Source: Siphonodentalium dalli (taxonomy: Eukaryota; Mollusca; Scaphopoda; Gadilida; Siphonodentaliidae). From it: a DNA stretch of 64,000 bases. The notes under the pieces are model-generated. The model made no database searches, had not been told where the DNA came from, and saw nothing but the letters and a program-made list of their open reading frames with translations. Shown here piece by piece: positions 21,912-33,221 of this stretch. The first letter of the stretch is position 1; every line of letters starts with the position of its first letter. The stretch covers positions 71,403,980 through 71,467,979 of the forward strand of contig CP136063.1 of assembly GCA_032622095.1 (NCBI GenBank). The letters are read 5' to 3'. Position numbers and translations under genes: made by a program.

Positions 21912-22229
21912 ATATATTCTTGCATTTTGCTGGTTTCAGCAGGTTGATCACAACTCACTCGGAATAATATTTGGACAGACGAAGCTGGCATATGCAATAG
22001 AAAATTGGCCAGCCAATGTAGTCAAAATATTTCAAATACACGTTCATTATAGCAATTCGACGAAATACTTCACCTGGAAAGCTTTACTCCCAAGTGAAGA
22101 ATAGTATAGGCCTGTTGTAAAACGTGAACATCGGAGCACCGATATAGTGTGAGAAATTAAACATTCCTGATTTTGAGACATAACTTGATAAACCCGTTCT
22201 ATACTAAATGGATTCTCCCAGTCAGTTAA

Positions 22230-22592
22230 CCCTTTACCCAACAAAACGCCCAAATAAAGCTTCAACAGCCTAAAATATCTTCGGTCTGTCTCAATAACAC
22301 CATACAAATATGGATATCATTGGAACCGGTTCATTGACCACATTGTGATGGTTACAGTTATGCCCTGTGCCATAGGTCGCCTCGCATATATAAGAGAATG
22401 CATTGGCTTAAAAAAAAAAAATTCTTACATTTTTTAACAATTTTTATAATATTTTTCTACATTCTTTGACAATTTTATCATTTTTAATATGTGTTAAGCC
22501 AATGCATTCTCTTATATATGCGAGGCGACCTATGGTCGACTCGCATATATAAGAGAATGCATTGGCACAGGGCCGTTCTGTTGGGTAAAGGG
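22230..22592. mobile_element. TTAA-flanked paired-hairpin MITE, family 3, copy A
   Basis: TTAA at 22226-22229 and 22593-22596 flank ends CCCTTTACCCAACA and TGTTGGGTAAAGGG. CCC-starting ends at TTAA suggest piggyBac-type transposition. Inside are a complete hairpin and part of a second, built on GCCAATGCATTCTCTTATAT and CGAGGCGACC, separated by an AT-rich stretch. The insertion splits a dispersed repeat whose empty version is at 41345-41578. Confidence 0.85.
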
Positions 22593-22885
22593 TTAAAAGT
22601 GTACATCGGAATTGACTTTTTTATTGTTGATTTGGACGGATGCTAAGGTGATAAAACTGAAGATATATATATAAATACAAGTGCAGAAGGAGCCGAATTT
22701 ATTGAGGGTAATGTTTAGATAATAAGTTGTTTGTTGAACTTATTATCTGAACATTTCGTATGGGACAACTACTCATCAATGAGTTTAGTATTGAAAGGGT
22801 TAATCTCAGATTCGATCGAACAAAGGGGAACATATGCATTGTGTATATATAAATGATTTTTTTTAGATTTACCATACGTATAACA

Positions 22886-23799
22886 GGGAACATGTCTCTA
22901 TTCCGAAGGTTCGCTATTCCGAAGGTTCACTAATCCGAAGGTTCACTAATCCGAAGGTTCACTATTCCGAAGGTTCACTATTCCGAAGGTTCGCTATTCC
23001 GAAGGTTTTTGTTATTTTAAAAGTTAATTCTATATTCTAAAGTATTGAGAGGGTTCTTTAGTACGAAGACTCTTTTTATGAAGGAAATAACTTAAAACAT
23101 TAAAAAAATTAATGTGATTTTTATTTTCGTGGGTTTCCTTGAGATTTAACCCTTTGGCGAGTAGAACGACATATATATGTCGTCTATCGGCTGAGGACTA
23201 TGTCGTTTTAGGAAGTACGTGTTATTTTACGTAGACATAAATTCAATAAATCATCTGATTTATAAATGATTTACATAGGAGTTATTTTGATTAATATAAT
23301 GTCCCAAATGCTAAAGGCGGACTATAACAGTGGGGCTCTTACGGTCAATCAATACTGGAGCGCTATAACTTACTGTATAGCAGAATACCGCTGAATGGAC
23401 CTAACTGCAATTCTGACTTTGTTTTGATTTTAATGTTGATGTTTCTTTCAAGTACAGATTGCCAGTTCGGGTAGAATGCATCTCTAACTCGTAGTTTATT
23501 TCAGTCATTGTGTTTTCAACTTTCTATAATATTAAAATGATAAACTGATTATAGTGATACTGTCTTCTTGCTATTAATAACCGACATCTGGGACAAATTA
23601 GATATTAGATTGGGGTGTATAAATGTACGGGGGCGCAAATTTTGATTCATTTCTGGCTAAAAACTCCCATAATAGAAAACCTTCGGAATAGCGAACATTC
23701 GGAATAGTGAACCTTCGGATTAGTGAACCTTCGGATTAGTGAACCTTCGGATTAGTGAACCTTCGGAATAGCGAACCTTCGGAATAGAGAACCCTACCC
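22886..23799. mobile_element. Mutator-like element with 17-bp tandem repeats in its ends
   Basis: The 9-bp repeat CGTATAACA flanks it (22877-22885 and 23800-23808). The left end carries about seven tandem copies of TATTCCGAAGGTTCRC or TAATCCGAAGGTTCAC (22897-23013). The right end carries the inverse array (23678-23790). 9-bp target duplication is the mark of Mutator-like elements. The interior has no transposase and is probably non-autonomous. Confidence 0.75.
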
Positions 23800-24493
23800 C
23801 GTATAACAAATATGGTTTGGCCTTCCATGCATGCAATTCAAATTTAAAAAAAATAGAACTATGCTAAACAGTTATAAGCAGTTGAAGTGTTCTCTGAGTG
23901 TACAGAAGGGTGAGGACTCTATATTGTAGCTTTTCCAATGACAAACTTTAATCCTGGTGCTATAACGCAAACTGCTGACATAAAATGTGTGTTTAGGTGC
24001 AGTATAAAATCTTGATTTCCACATAATATTTTGGTTCATTGTTATAGGTTAGTGTATACCTCACATAAACTTGAGTCGGTCTCGACATAGCTTTATAACG
24101 TGTATTATCTTATGTTGCGTGTATCAGAATGTCATTTTTTAAGGCATACTGTCAGATACGTGTATTATAATATTAACTCTCTAGACGATACACAATGACG
24201 ATGTCAAATATATACATCGGGTGTCTATTCTATATGAATTGCCATTGTTCCATAGGTGTCGGTATTAAAATTAAGGCCAAAAGTGAAGATTTTTTTTCTT
24301 TTGTGTATTCGTGTCCCAATTTTGTTTTGTTATATTAGGAAGGAGTATATCTATAATTCTATATTTGAATGTTACAGTTGATTCTATATGTGTTGACATC
24401 GTGTGTTAAGATTATAATGAGTGCATGATTGTGAATACATTATTTCGTGGCTGGGAGAGTATATATGTATATATGTGCGTTGACAATATATGC

Positions 24494-24790
24494 TAGGACG
24501 TGGCTAGAGGGTCGCGGTTTGGGGTGTCCACCTGTCTAAGTCTGGGAAATTGGAATTTGAACCAACTGATAGCCATTTCAGTCCAAAAATTGACCGAACG
24601 TTTGTTATTCGCTCTAACTGAACAGAGAATCAAAATAGCTATGTTTTGGTCCAATTTAAAACAAAATTGAATACTGGGTGGAATATCAAAATATCATAAT
24701 CAACCTGTACTTTTGGTCTGAAATTTTCAAACTACTGAACATTTTGGTGAGACCCCCCCCCCCCCCCCCCCCCCCCCCGTCGCCACGTCC
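24494..24790. mobile_element. MITE with GGACGTGGC ends, copy 2
   Basis: The ends are GGACGTGGCTAGAGGG and CGTCGCCACGTCC. A run of 26 C occupies 24753-24778, a likely site of assembly and length error. The left end GTCGCGGTTTGGGGTGTCC resembles the phrase near 10940-10980. Confidence 0.5.
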
Positions 24791-25824
24791 ATGATTGACG
24801 GTATACAAGATGGGCGTGAATTTTGTATAAATGTATAACTTACAGTATAAGAACAATGTATAGTTCAAGGGGTGTGTATGTGTGCGTTTGTCCAGAGTTT
24901 GGCCGAATTGACTATACAGAATTAATAAAAAGTACAAGCACGTATGGTATGTATATATATACCAATGGAGATGGAAAGTGTCGTATTCTTCTTCTTTTTT
25001 TTGTGAGGATAATTTTAACACTGAAATATTGTCGTATTGTTAATACTCGGGGCCAGAATTTGCCAACTTTCAATCTGTTCTGTGTGAGTACTATATCCAC
25101 TGGGTATAACTCTTGCACAACTGGCCCAGATAGTTATGCGTGAATTTGTCGCCAGAATGATCATGATAATCTATCGTCGCCAACAGTGTGTTGAACAGGT
25201 GTTGAGCCAGTGTTTCAAAATAAACCACCTGCATGCTTTATAAAATAGACTAGAAATTTGACTGCAAGTATGGTAACATGGGAGCTCTTTGAATCCCATT
25301 CATATCTGGCAACTAACTGTGGTTACATGGCATAAACGCAAACTTCGCGGGTATTATATGTGCACGCACATTCATCAAACATACACATTAGAGGATTAGA
25401 CATCGTCAAATCCCGAAGGAAAAGCAGAGATTTACGATGTTTGCGGATCGAAAGTCTAGGGTAGATATAGAGTTACTTCGCTTCTGAAACAGCTTGGGAA
25501 CCTTTATGATACTCAGTTCACTTAGGAAATATTCAGATAATAACTTCAACAAACGACCATAACATTTCCCACCAGTGAATATGAATCATTCTGCTTTTGT
25601 ATTCCCTATTTTTCTGTCTGTCGTCTGAATTTATTAACTGAACACCCCTCCAAATGAATAATTGACCTTTCAAATGTATACTTTTATAACTGAGATGGGA
25701 GAATCCATTTAATATAGAAATGTTAAAGGCGCCATCTCATATCATGTCATGAATGTTTACATGTTTTCTTTTGTTGTTTTTGGTTACATTTTGCACTGTT
25801 AATATGGTATAGCTGTTTTATAAT
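24791..25824. other. Gene-free stretch before the gap
   Basis: Overlapping short frames at 24686-25143 on both strands show no domains or splice context. A reversed copy of the 21285 repeat lies at about 25515-25715. No ankyrin-coding or channel-coding sequence is seen here. Confidence 0.5.
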
Positions 25825-25924
25825 NNNNNNNNNNNNNNNNNNNNNNNNNNNNNNNNNNNNNNNNNNNNNNNNNNNNNNNNNNNNNNNNNNNNNNNNNNNN
25901 NNNNNNNNNNNNNNNNNNNNNNNN
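25825..25924. other. Assembly gap, exactly 100 N
   Basis: One hundred N is the usual placeholder for a scaffold gap of unknown size. The gap lies 351 bp past the last visible TRPN exon in the direction of transcription, where the next exons should follow. Confidence 0.97.
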
Positions 25925-26275
25925 ATCTTACCGCAGCCATCAAACAAACAATTACATGCATATATATATATATATCTTTAATTTAATTTGGATATCTTGC
26001 ATACATTCAGTGTTAAATTGCCTATTTTCAAACATTTTTGTTTTAAAGACAAGAACAGGGTACGTTTTTCTGTATATCTGCATAAAACACAGGGGTAAAA
26101 TGTCATGAAATTTATCCATGAATCTGACAGTTTCTTTCATTTTGGGTGATGCTTTTTGATTTGTACAGGGTACATTCTTTTGTATGTATAAAACATACAA
26201 AACAGCATATTTTTTATATTTTCATTAAAATTTCCAATTACTGTGAATCTATAAGGCATGATATCATGCACTCAC

Positions 26276-26410
26276 CTCTCCACTAACCATCTCGTTACCG
26301 CCAGTAGAGGGAGCTTCACTCTTCATAGTTGCCGGGACATAAGCCAGCATCTCCCTAACAAAGTCAGTTTGACCGTTATGAGCTGCTACATGAATCGCTG
26401 TCATTCCCGT
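26276..26410 (-). CDS. TRPN1: TRPN exon E (ankyrin repeat plus linker)
   Basis: Read on the minus strand, TTTCCTTCACAG precedes ACGGGAATG and GAGAG|GTGAGT ends the exon; 45 codons, phase 0. It encodes TGMTAIHVAAHNGQTDFVRE, then MLAYVPATMKSEAPSTGG and NEMVSGE. The VPAT.KSE linker after this repeat is characteristic of TRPN. A repeat hairpin begins about 14 bp upstream of the acceptor. Confidence 0.85.
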
Positions 26411-29400
26411 CTGTGAAGGAAACAAACTGTCATTTGCCAAATGAGGTCCCCAGCGGGTGAATCCTGCACGGTTGGCTAGCATCACCAAATTCACCTCTGG
26501 GAACCTTATTCTGCTGAGGACTCAACTGCTATGGGAGACCTAGGATCAGATTGAAGTTCCCCAGTTGATATTGGTGATGTTCACCCATTAGTCACCTCGA
26601 TTATGCATTTTAGCTTCTGCAAATTAGGGGATATTCAAACTGAACAGAAGGGAAAAAAGCAACTAAAGACAATGTTATATAGACTATAGATACTTCCCAG
26701 ACCTATCAGAATGAGGTCCCCAGAGGGTCATGTGATGCTGGCCCACTGTACAGGGTAGCGTCACTAAATACACCCTCTGGGGACCTCATTCTGCAAATGA
26801 CAGACACACTATAGTTCAAGTCTTGGCAGGAAAGCAAGCAATTATTGCAAAGAAAAATATTATGTTTAATGAGATATATGTGCATAGGTGAAATATGTCT
26901 GATTGCAGTTGTCCATAAGACAATGCTGTGATAACAAATTTAAATATACAACAAATTAATTGAGTCAACATTCATTCACATAGAATCATGAATATCAATA
27001 AAAAAAAATACTGAAAGTGGGTGCTTTCACATAAAGGGTTGCTAAAATCTGACCACATGGGGTGAAAATAAACTTCCTAGTTTGGAAACTTTCTCTGGAT
27101 TTTTGAAGGAGCCAACATTGAAAGATCATATTCAGATTGTTTCAGGGCTACAAATAACACATTTTTTTGGCTCTGGTCATATTTGCATTAGAAATAAATA
27201 AAAATTATTGAAACCACACTTTAGTTAAGAATTTTCTGAACATAAAAATACAACAATTTTCATAAAATGGAACAGGATATTACTTAAAACTAACGTTGGG
27301 CTATAAAATTATCGACCCGCTGTTCAGATTAATTTTGAAAAATAATCACTATGAAGCCCATAAATGAAAAAAAATTTCTTACAACTCATATCTACCACCA
27401 ATAGTTCTCAACAGTTTTTGCAAAATGCAAGTTATTGTACACATTATGTCTTCTGAGTAAAGAGCAGTGTATGGGACAGATGTGAAAAGAAAATAATCCT
27501 GATTCAATTGTATCGTCCCGAGATATGGGCAGTCCTTGAAAATAGTCGATTGTCAGGTTCTGGAGGGGACATATTTTTGGACAATCAAAATGAGGCCTAT
27601 AATTAACAGTTGACATGTCATACAATATAAATGTAGTTCAATTGTTGCACACACGTAGTGCTCATATAAATATTGCTTTGAATAGACAAGGATTCCTCAG
27701 AAAAGACTGAGGCGTGGATTTGAAACATACCAAACGCTGACCTCCATCTTGTAAGTACTTTGACAGGCATTATACATTGAACAGGCAATAAATTCTCTCA
27801 TACATTTACAAACATTTAACATATTAGCAGTTCCAGTTGATAACTATGTCTTATTTCAAGAATTTATAATGTGTACATTGTACAACACATTGGAATTTAT
27901 GTTTATGGAGAGGACATTTTTTGGACAAAGATTTGTTTCACATAAACTTTCTCCGGCAGAACATAGTTTCTGCCTGAGCTCGACTCAAGGGAATGTGGAC
28001 TTATTGCAGAAATTATCTTGTTTTCTTCTACATACATGTAGCACATGTCTGATTTTGATGTCCAGACAAACTTATTAGAACCAGCATTTTTCATGAAATT
28101 TATCAACACATCTCGATTTTCATCACTCTTTTCCTTCACTTCTCCTGTATACCACATTTCATCTTATGAGTTATGTGGCGGTAATCCAGCAATTGGGTCC
28201 TGGTTCAATGTTTTCTAGAGTACATATATATAGCATGTTCATCAGAAATATCATTGTCATGTTCATCAGTTAGATCATCAGTAACTTCAATTTCGTTTTT
28301 GTCACTAGTGTCCTTTTTCTATTTCCAGTGATGCAATTTTCCATTTACTAATGGTGTTAACCTATTCGCAAGATTTCGAATCACTTTGTAAACAAGCTAT
28401 ACAGAAACATGAAAGGTCTCTGACTTTGATGGATGATGCATATGTAAAACCTTAATATTGTGCATGATCATGATTCCCTTAACTGGCTTAATGCTACAAA
28501 TTTTCACTCGGTTTATTTCAACACATAAAAGAATTTCCTGTCAGAATTCAAGTATTTAATGTTATTTGAATCACAGGGGCCTGTAACACACTACACTGTT
28601 CACCACCCTTTTGCATTCCCCTATATGCCAATGCTATACATGCCTGCTTCATGTTAATAGTACTATACAAAGTCCTTTGTATAGTACAATTAACATGAAG
28701 TGCTCAGGCACATATAGCATTGGCATATAGGGGCAATGATAAAGGGGGTGGACATCGTAGCACGTTATAGCCCCTGTGGTATATATTTAACCATGGCACC
28801 AAGACCATCAGAAACATTCTTCCTGTGAGACTCCAAATAGTTATGGCTATAGTGAGTTCACTTTCAGATCGCCTTCTTGATAGAAAATAGAATGATCTTT
28901 TTGATTTGTACTGCACAACAGTCAAAAAATTCATCAGCATGCTGGATTGCATATTGTTTTTTCAGGTCAGCATAACTTCCATAAGAAAGCTTCAGATAAT
29001 GATATATGACATCAGTTGTTGGTTAAGTCATCGGACACGAAAACATGTGATGTAATGTTGTTAATCTTTCCTGAAGTATCAGATGCATTTACATAGAACA
29101 TGATTGGATGTAGAGTTGTCTGTGTGTGCAACCACTGGGCACTTTGCACCTCATCTCGTTCTTGGCATGACAAATTAGTGACCCCCCAACCACACCAACG
29201 ATACCTTATCAAGTTGTCTGAGGTAATTTCCTGGGATTCCAAATTCAGAATTCATTTTGGAAATATGGGTTGGCGAATAGAGTGACAGTGAGGAATACTG
29301 AATCACATATAATCATGAATCATATAATCATCATTCAAATAAATTGGATAGATCATCTCACTTGTGCTTTCAGAATTAAGAAAGGGTGACATTATTCTTG

Positions 29401-32400
29401 ATTGGGAGTTAGGAACAAAGGGTTGCGTCACTCAATTCAATCATTGTCCAAAAAAAGTGTCCTCTCCAGAACTTTATACTATATCATAATAATATTGGAC
29501 ATCAGTTAGATGACAGTCACGTATTAGTGTAATAAGGCCATATACTCCAGGTAAGTTATTTCTATGTATTTTGCTAATGCTCTCATATCATATGGACCAA
29601 CATCGACCTTCATTTGTCCAACTTAACTCCTCATTTGAATTAGAATTTTCTGGTTGGGAGAAGATTTCATTAGATTATGGTGCTGAAATTATTTATTGAG
29701 GCCAGAAATAAGGATTACTGGGCCATATCCACCTTCTTGGTGGGATAAAACATTATTTTCTATGAATTCCATAAAACTATAGCTCTTAATATGTCAGTCA
29801 TGAAATAGGTTCTGGAGAGGACATGTGTTTTGGACACCAATCTGACAGATATCATGGACAATAACCAACTAACAGCTAGCAATGGTTGGTCAAGCTAATC
29901 GAATAGGGATGCTATGGCTAACGAAAAATTAATTTTGAGTTACTTGTCTATTAGATTAAAATTTTCCAATAGTTCTGGAAAGGACACATTTGGACGGAAA
30001 GTTTTAGCCTGACAGTCGAGGACAGATAGTATCTAAACACTTCATCTCTCAAGCAAAATTATATGTTTAAACGTATTTGCATTCAAGTTTTGAATTAGGC
30101 CTACCAAAATGGGTTATATATTTCCTTAATTTGTAACTGTGTGATGCTGCATTTGGAATGAGGAGGTCATGGAAAAGATTGGACGGAATATAATCTGTGA
30201 CGCATAATGCTGAATATCTCCAGAACCAACAATGATAGACTCATGAAATTTTCACAGTTGCTAGATGTTAGATCTCTCTCACACAATATGCAGTGGATAC
30301 GTGGAAACCTCAAAAGAGTAATGAATGACAAGTCTGTGAAAAAATAGAAAATTTCTGTGTCCACTGAAAACTAGTTAAAATAGGGTTGATAAGAGCTCCT
30401 TTAGCAGAATAATGGAGTGCAAAGTATTGGTGCAATTTTTGTAGGATATCTAGCCACCAAACTGTAATTCTGAGTAAGATTTAGCATATCATAGTATGTT
30501 CCCTCTATCTTATAGGCAGAAAACCTGCTCAATAAAAAAAGCAACCCTTTATGTGAAAGCACCCAAGTAGTATAAGACTGGATGCCTTTTAGTAGGGTTC
30601 ATTATGACAATAACAGATAACCAGAACAGCAGTGGGGTGTGGAAATGTTTATGAATGGCTCTCAAGAACCAATCAAGCACAAACCTTTCTGCTACATAGT
30701 TTCATTTCCACTTTTCCTTTGAGCGATTCCAGAATATTGACATGGCCATGCTTGGCAGCTAAATGGATGCAGGTCATCCCGTCCTGTAGATGATACAGTA
30801 TACATGTATATGTCATGCGCATATGCTTGCAGAAAAGAAATTTATCTGTACATATTGCATATGACTTACCTTATTTATTTTCCCCACTATGAATATTTGT
30901 CAGCCGTGCAAAAATTCTACCGAATATATATATATATGCATGCGCGAACGTCATAATGTGCGTTCGGGAGGTCATGCAAGGTCACAGTTCATGGAGACTT
31001 GAATAGATCGGTATAACAGACGACAAAAATTATTGCCAAAAATTTACAGTATCTTGTTATAGTTGGCATGCGAATACATAGGTATGCGCATTATTTGATC
31101 CAGTGATCATGTTTTATTCATGAAAATAGACGAGTTATAATATACCATGCCGAAAGAAGATGTTTGATTATATTTCTTATAACACGTGTTGAGGAATTCC
31201 CGTTCGAACGAGGCATCACCATGTATGGAATTTGAGGTGAAGAGAATAAATAGATCTAAAAAATCAAAGGTGTTGAAAGGTGGGTTCCTCGACTCAAATC
31301 AAATATTTTTCACCCCAAAGCTGCAGAAATATTAATTTAGGGGTGTTTAATCGGACAGGGCATATTTAATAATTTCCCACCATAAAAAAATAAGCCAAGC
31401 TGATTGGCTAAAACTAAGTAAAATGCACGTGGTTGCCACCTTCACTCCATCGAAAAATGACAATTACCTGTTGAAAATTTGATTTGGATAGTTCACTACT
31501 GCTGGAGGGAAATATGTATCATTCCGAGCCAACCCATTGTAAGCAATGATTAGCGTAGGCCTAAGCAAAGTCCACTTTCTGCCATCTTCCATATAGACCT
31601 TTTTATATACATGTTCTAATCATAATATCACATGACCTGCATCATATGTTCATGATGCACATTGACACTAAAATACCAAATAAACACTCCAAACGTGAAA
31701 ATATATTGATAATTTTTAACCACATGCACAGTACGGGGTCAACTTTATGAATTAGCAGAGTGTTGCATAAGATGGCTTTTAAATGAAGCTGTTGGGTAGC
31801 GTCATCAACAAAGACACATCATAATGTCCAATGAAATTTGAAGACTAGTACTATAGTAAATATATATGTTGTATTGGTAGCGTTTTGACATGTGAATACT
31901 ATAACTATCACACAATCAGAGAGATTAAATTTTGTTTTATGAAGACATGACTGAATGAAATTATTCTCTATCAGGCCCTCATTTCAACACTATAATGCTC
32001 AATATGTTAAATAAACACTGCCATTAAGACAAAGAAAAACTCCCAGAAAATTTGAAATCATACCTCACAGCTTTTTACGGCAATTGAATGGAAGCACACT
32101 TATATGGGAGGCCCTTTTCACATTTATTATTTATTTGCGCTTAAGCGCAAATCATTTGCGCTTAAGCGCAAATCATTTGTGCTTAAGTGCAAATATGTGT
32201 CTATCAATTTATTTGCGCTTAAGCGCAAATCATTTGCGCTTAAGCGCAAATACCTAACACTCCCTTACTTCCCTCTGATTGTGAATGATTGAGTCCATCC
32301 CATACTGAGGCATAGTATATTATGATGGGCCCATAGTAATAGCCCCATACAGACTCGAAGTTGAAGAAAAAACATATTTCCATATGCATATCAGCATCTC

Positions 32401-33184
32401 TGTCCCTGGTGTCCCAGGAATTGGTGTCTCACTCCCAGAGCTCTAGTATATTTTATTGAAGGGATATCTCCTGCACAGATATATACCATTTCTATGGCCA
32501 TAAAAAGGGAATTAGGGGTTACCGGGGGGCTTGCTTCCTTCATATTGTGTACTTATTAATATGAAATAGGGGAAAAAACCCTATTTTCATATTATCAGCA
32601 TCCCTGTCCCCAAGAATGTGTGTCTCCATCACAGAGATCAAGTATATTTTATAAATGATACATATCCTGCACAGATCTATACCATTTCCATGTCATAAAA
32701 GGGATCTAGGGTTACTGGGGGATTGCTTCCCTCATATGGTAGGCCTACCGGTATATAGACTTGAGTGATGTGTTTAGGCCTGTGCCATATAAAATTAATT
32801 CAGGGGGGAATCAATGAATATTAATTTTTATAAGCGCAAATATGATCTATTTGCGCTTAAGCGCAAATGATTTGCGCTTAAGCGTAAATGATTTGCGCTT
32901 AAGCGCAAATGAATTGTGCTTAAGCGCAAATGATTTACACTTAAGCACAAATATTTGCGCTTAAGCGCAAATGATAGAGGTTATTTGCGCTTAAGCGCAA
33001 ATATTTGCGCTTAAGCGTAAATAAATAATAAATGTGAAAAGGGCCTCCCATACACTTAGGCCAAACAAAAAAATGAAAGTGTCAATGACACTGTAGCTCA
33101 ACTTGGAAAGGGAATAAATTAATGTGGAGCGATTAGGAATGCGGAAAGTTGAAATGTCTAAGTAATACTAGATTATCAACATGA

Positions 33185-33221
<37 letters not shown>

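Larger units (their letters stand above)
27019..30564. mobile_element. 3.5-kb DNA transposon with 25-bp inverted repeats and a decayed gene
   Basis: GGGTGCTTTCACATAAAGGG (continuing TTGCT) at 27019-27043 is exactly inverted at 30540-30564, and AAGT flanks both sides (27015-27018, 30565-30568). Inside, minus-strand fragments resemble a transposase-like protein (next entry), and a palindromic MITE sits in it at 28573-28779. It lies wholly in a TRPN intron. Superfamily not assigned. Confidence 0.75.

Noticed and set aside
22897-23790. Regular repeats resembling a CRISPR array
   Set aside because: Units are directly tandem with no unique spacers, are inverted at the other end, and lie in a eukaryotic genome inside a 9-bp-duplicated transposon.
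24686-25143. Overlapping 106-111-codon frames on both strands
   Set aside because: One runs through the poly-C tract as poly-Gly; no domain and no splice context.
32137-33022. Palindromic array considered as CRISPR or REP/BIME-like
   Set aside because: No spacers of constant unique sequence; inverted element ends with target duplication and eukaryotic context point to a transposon.
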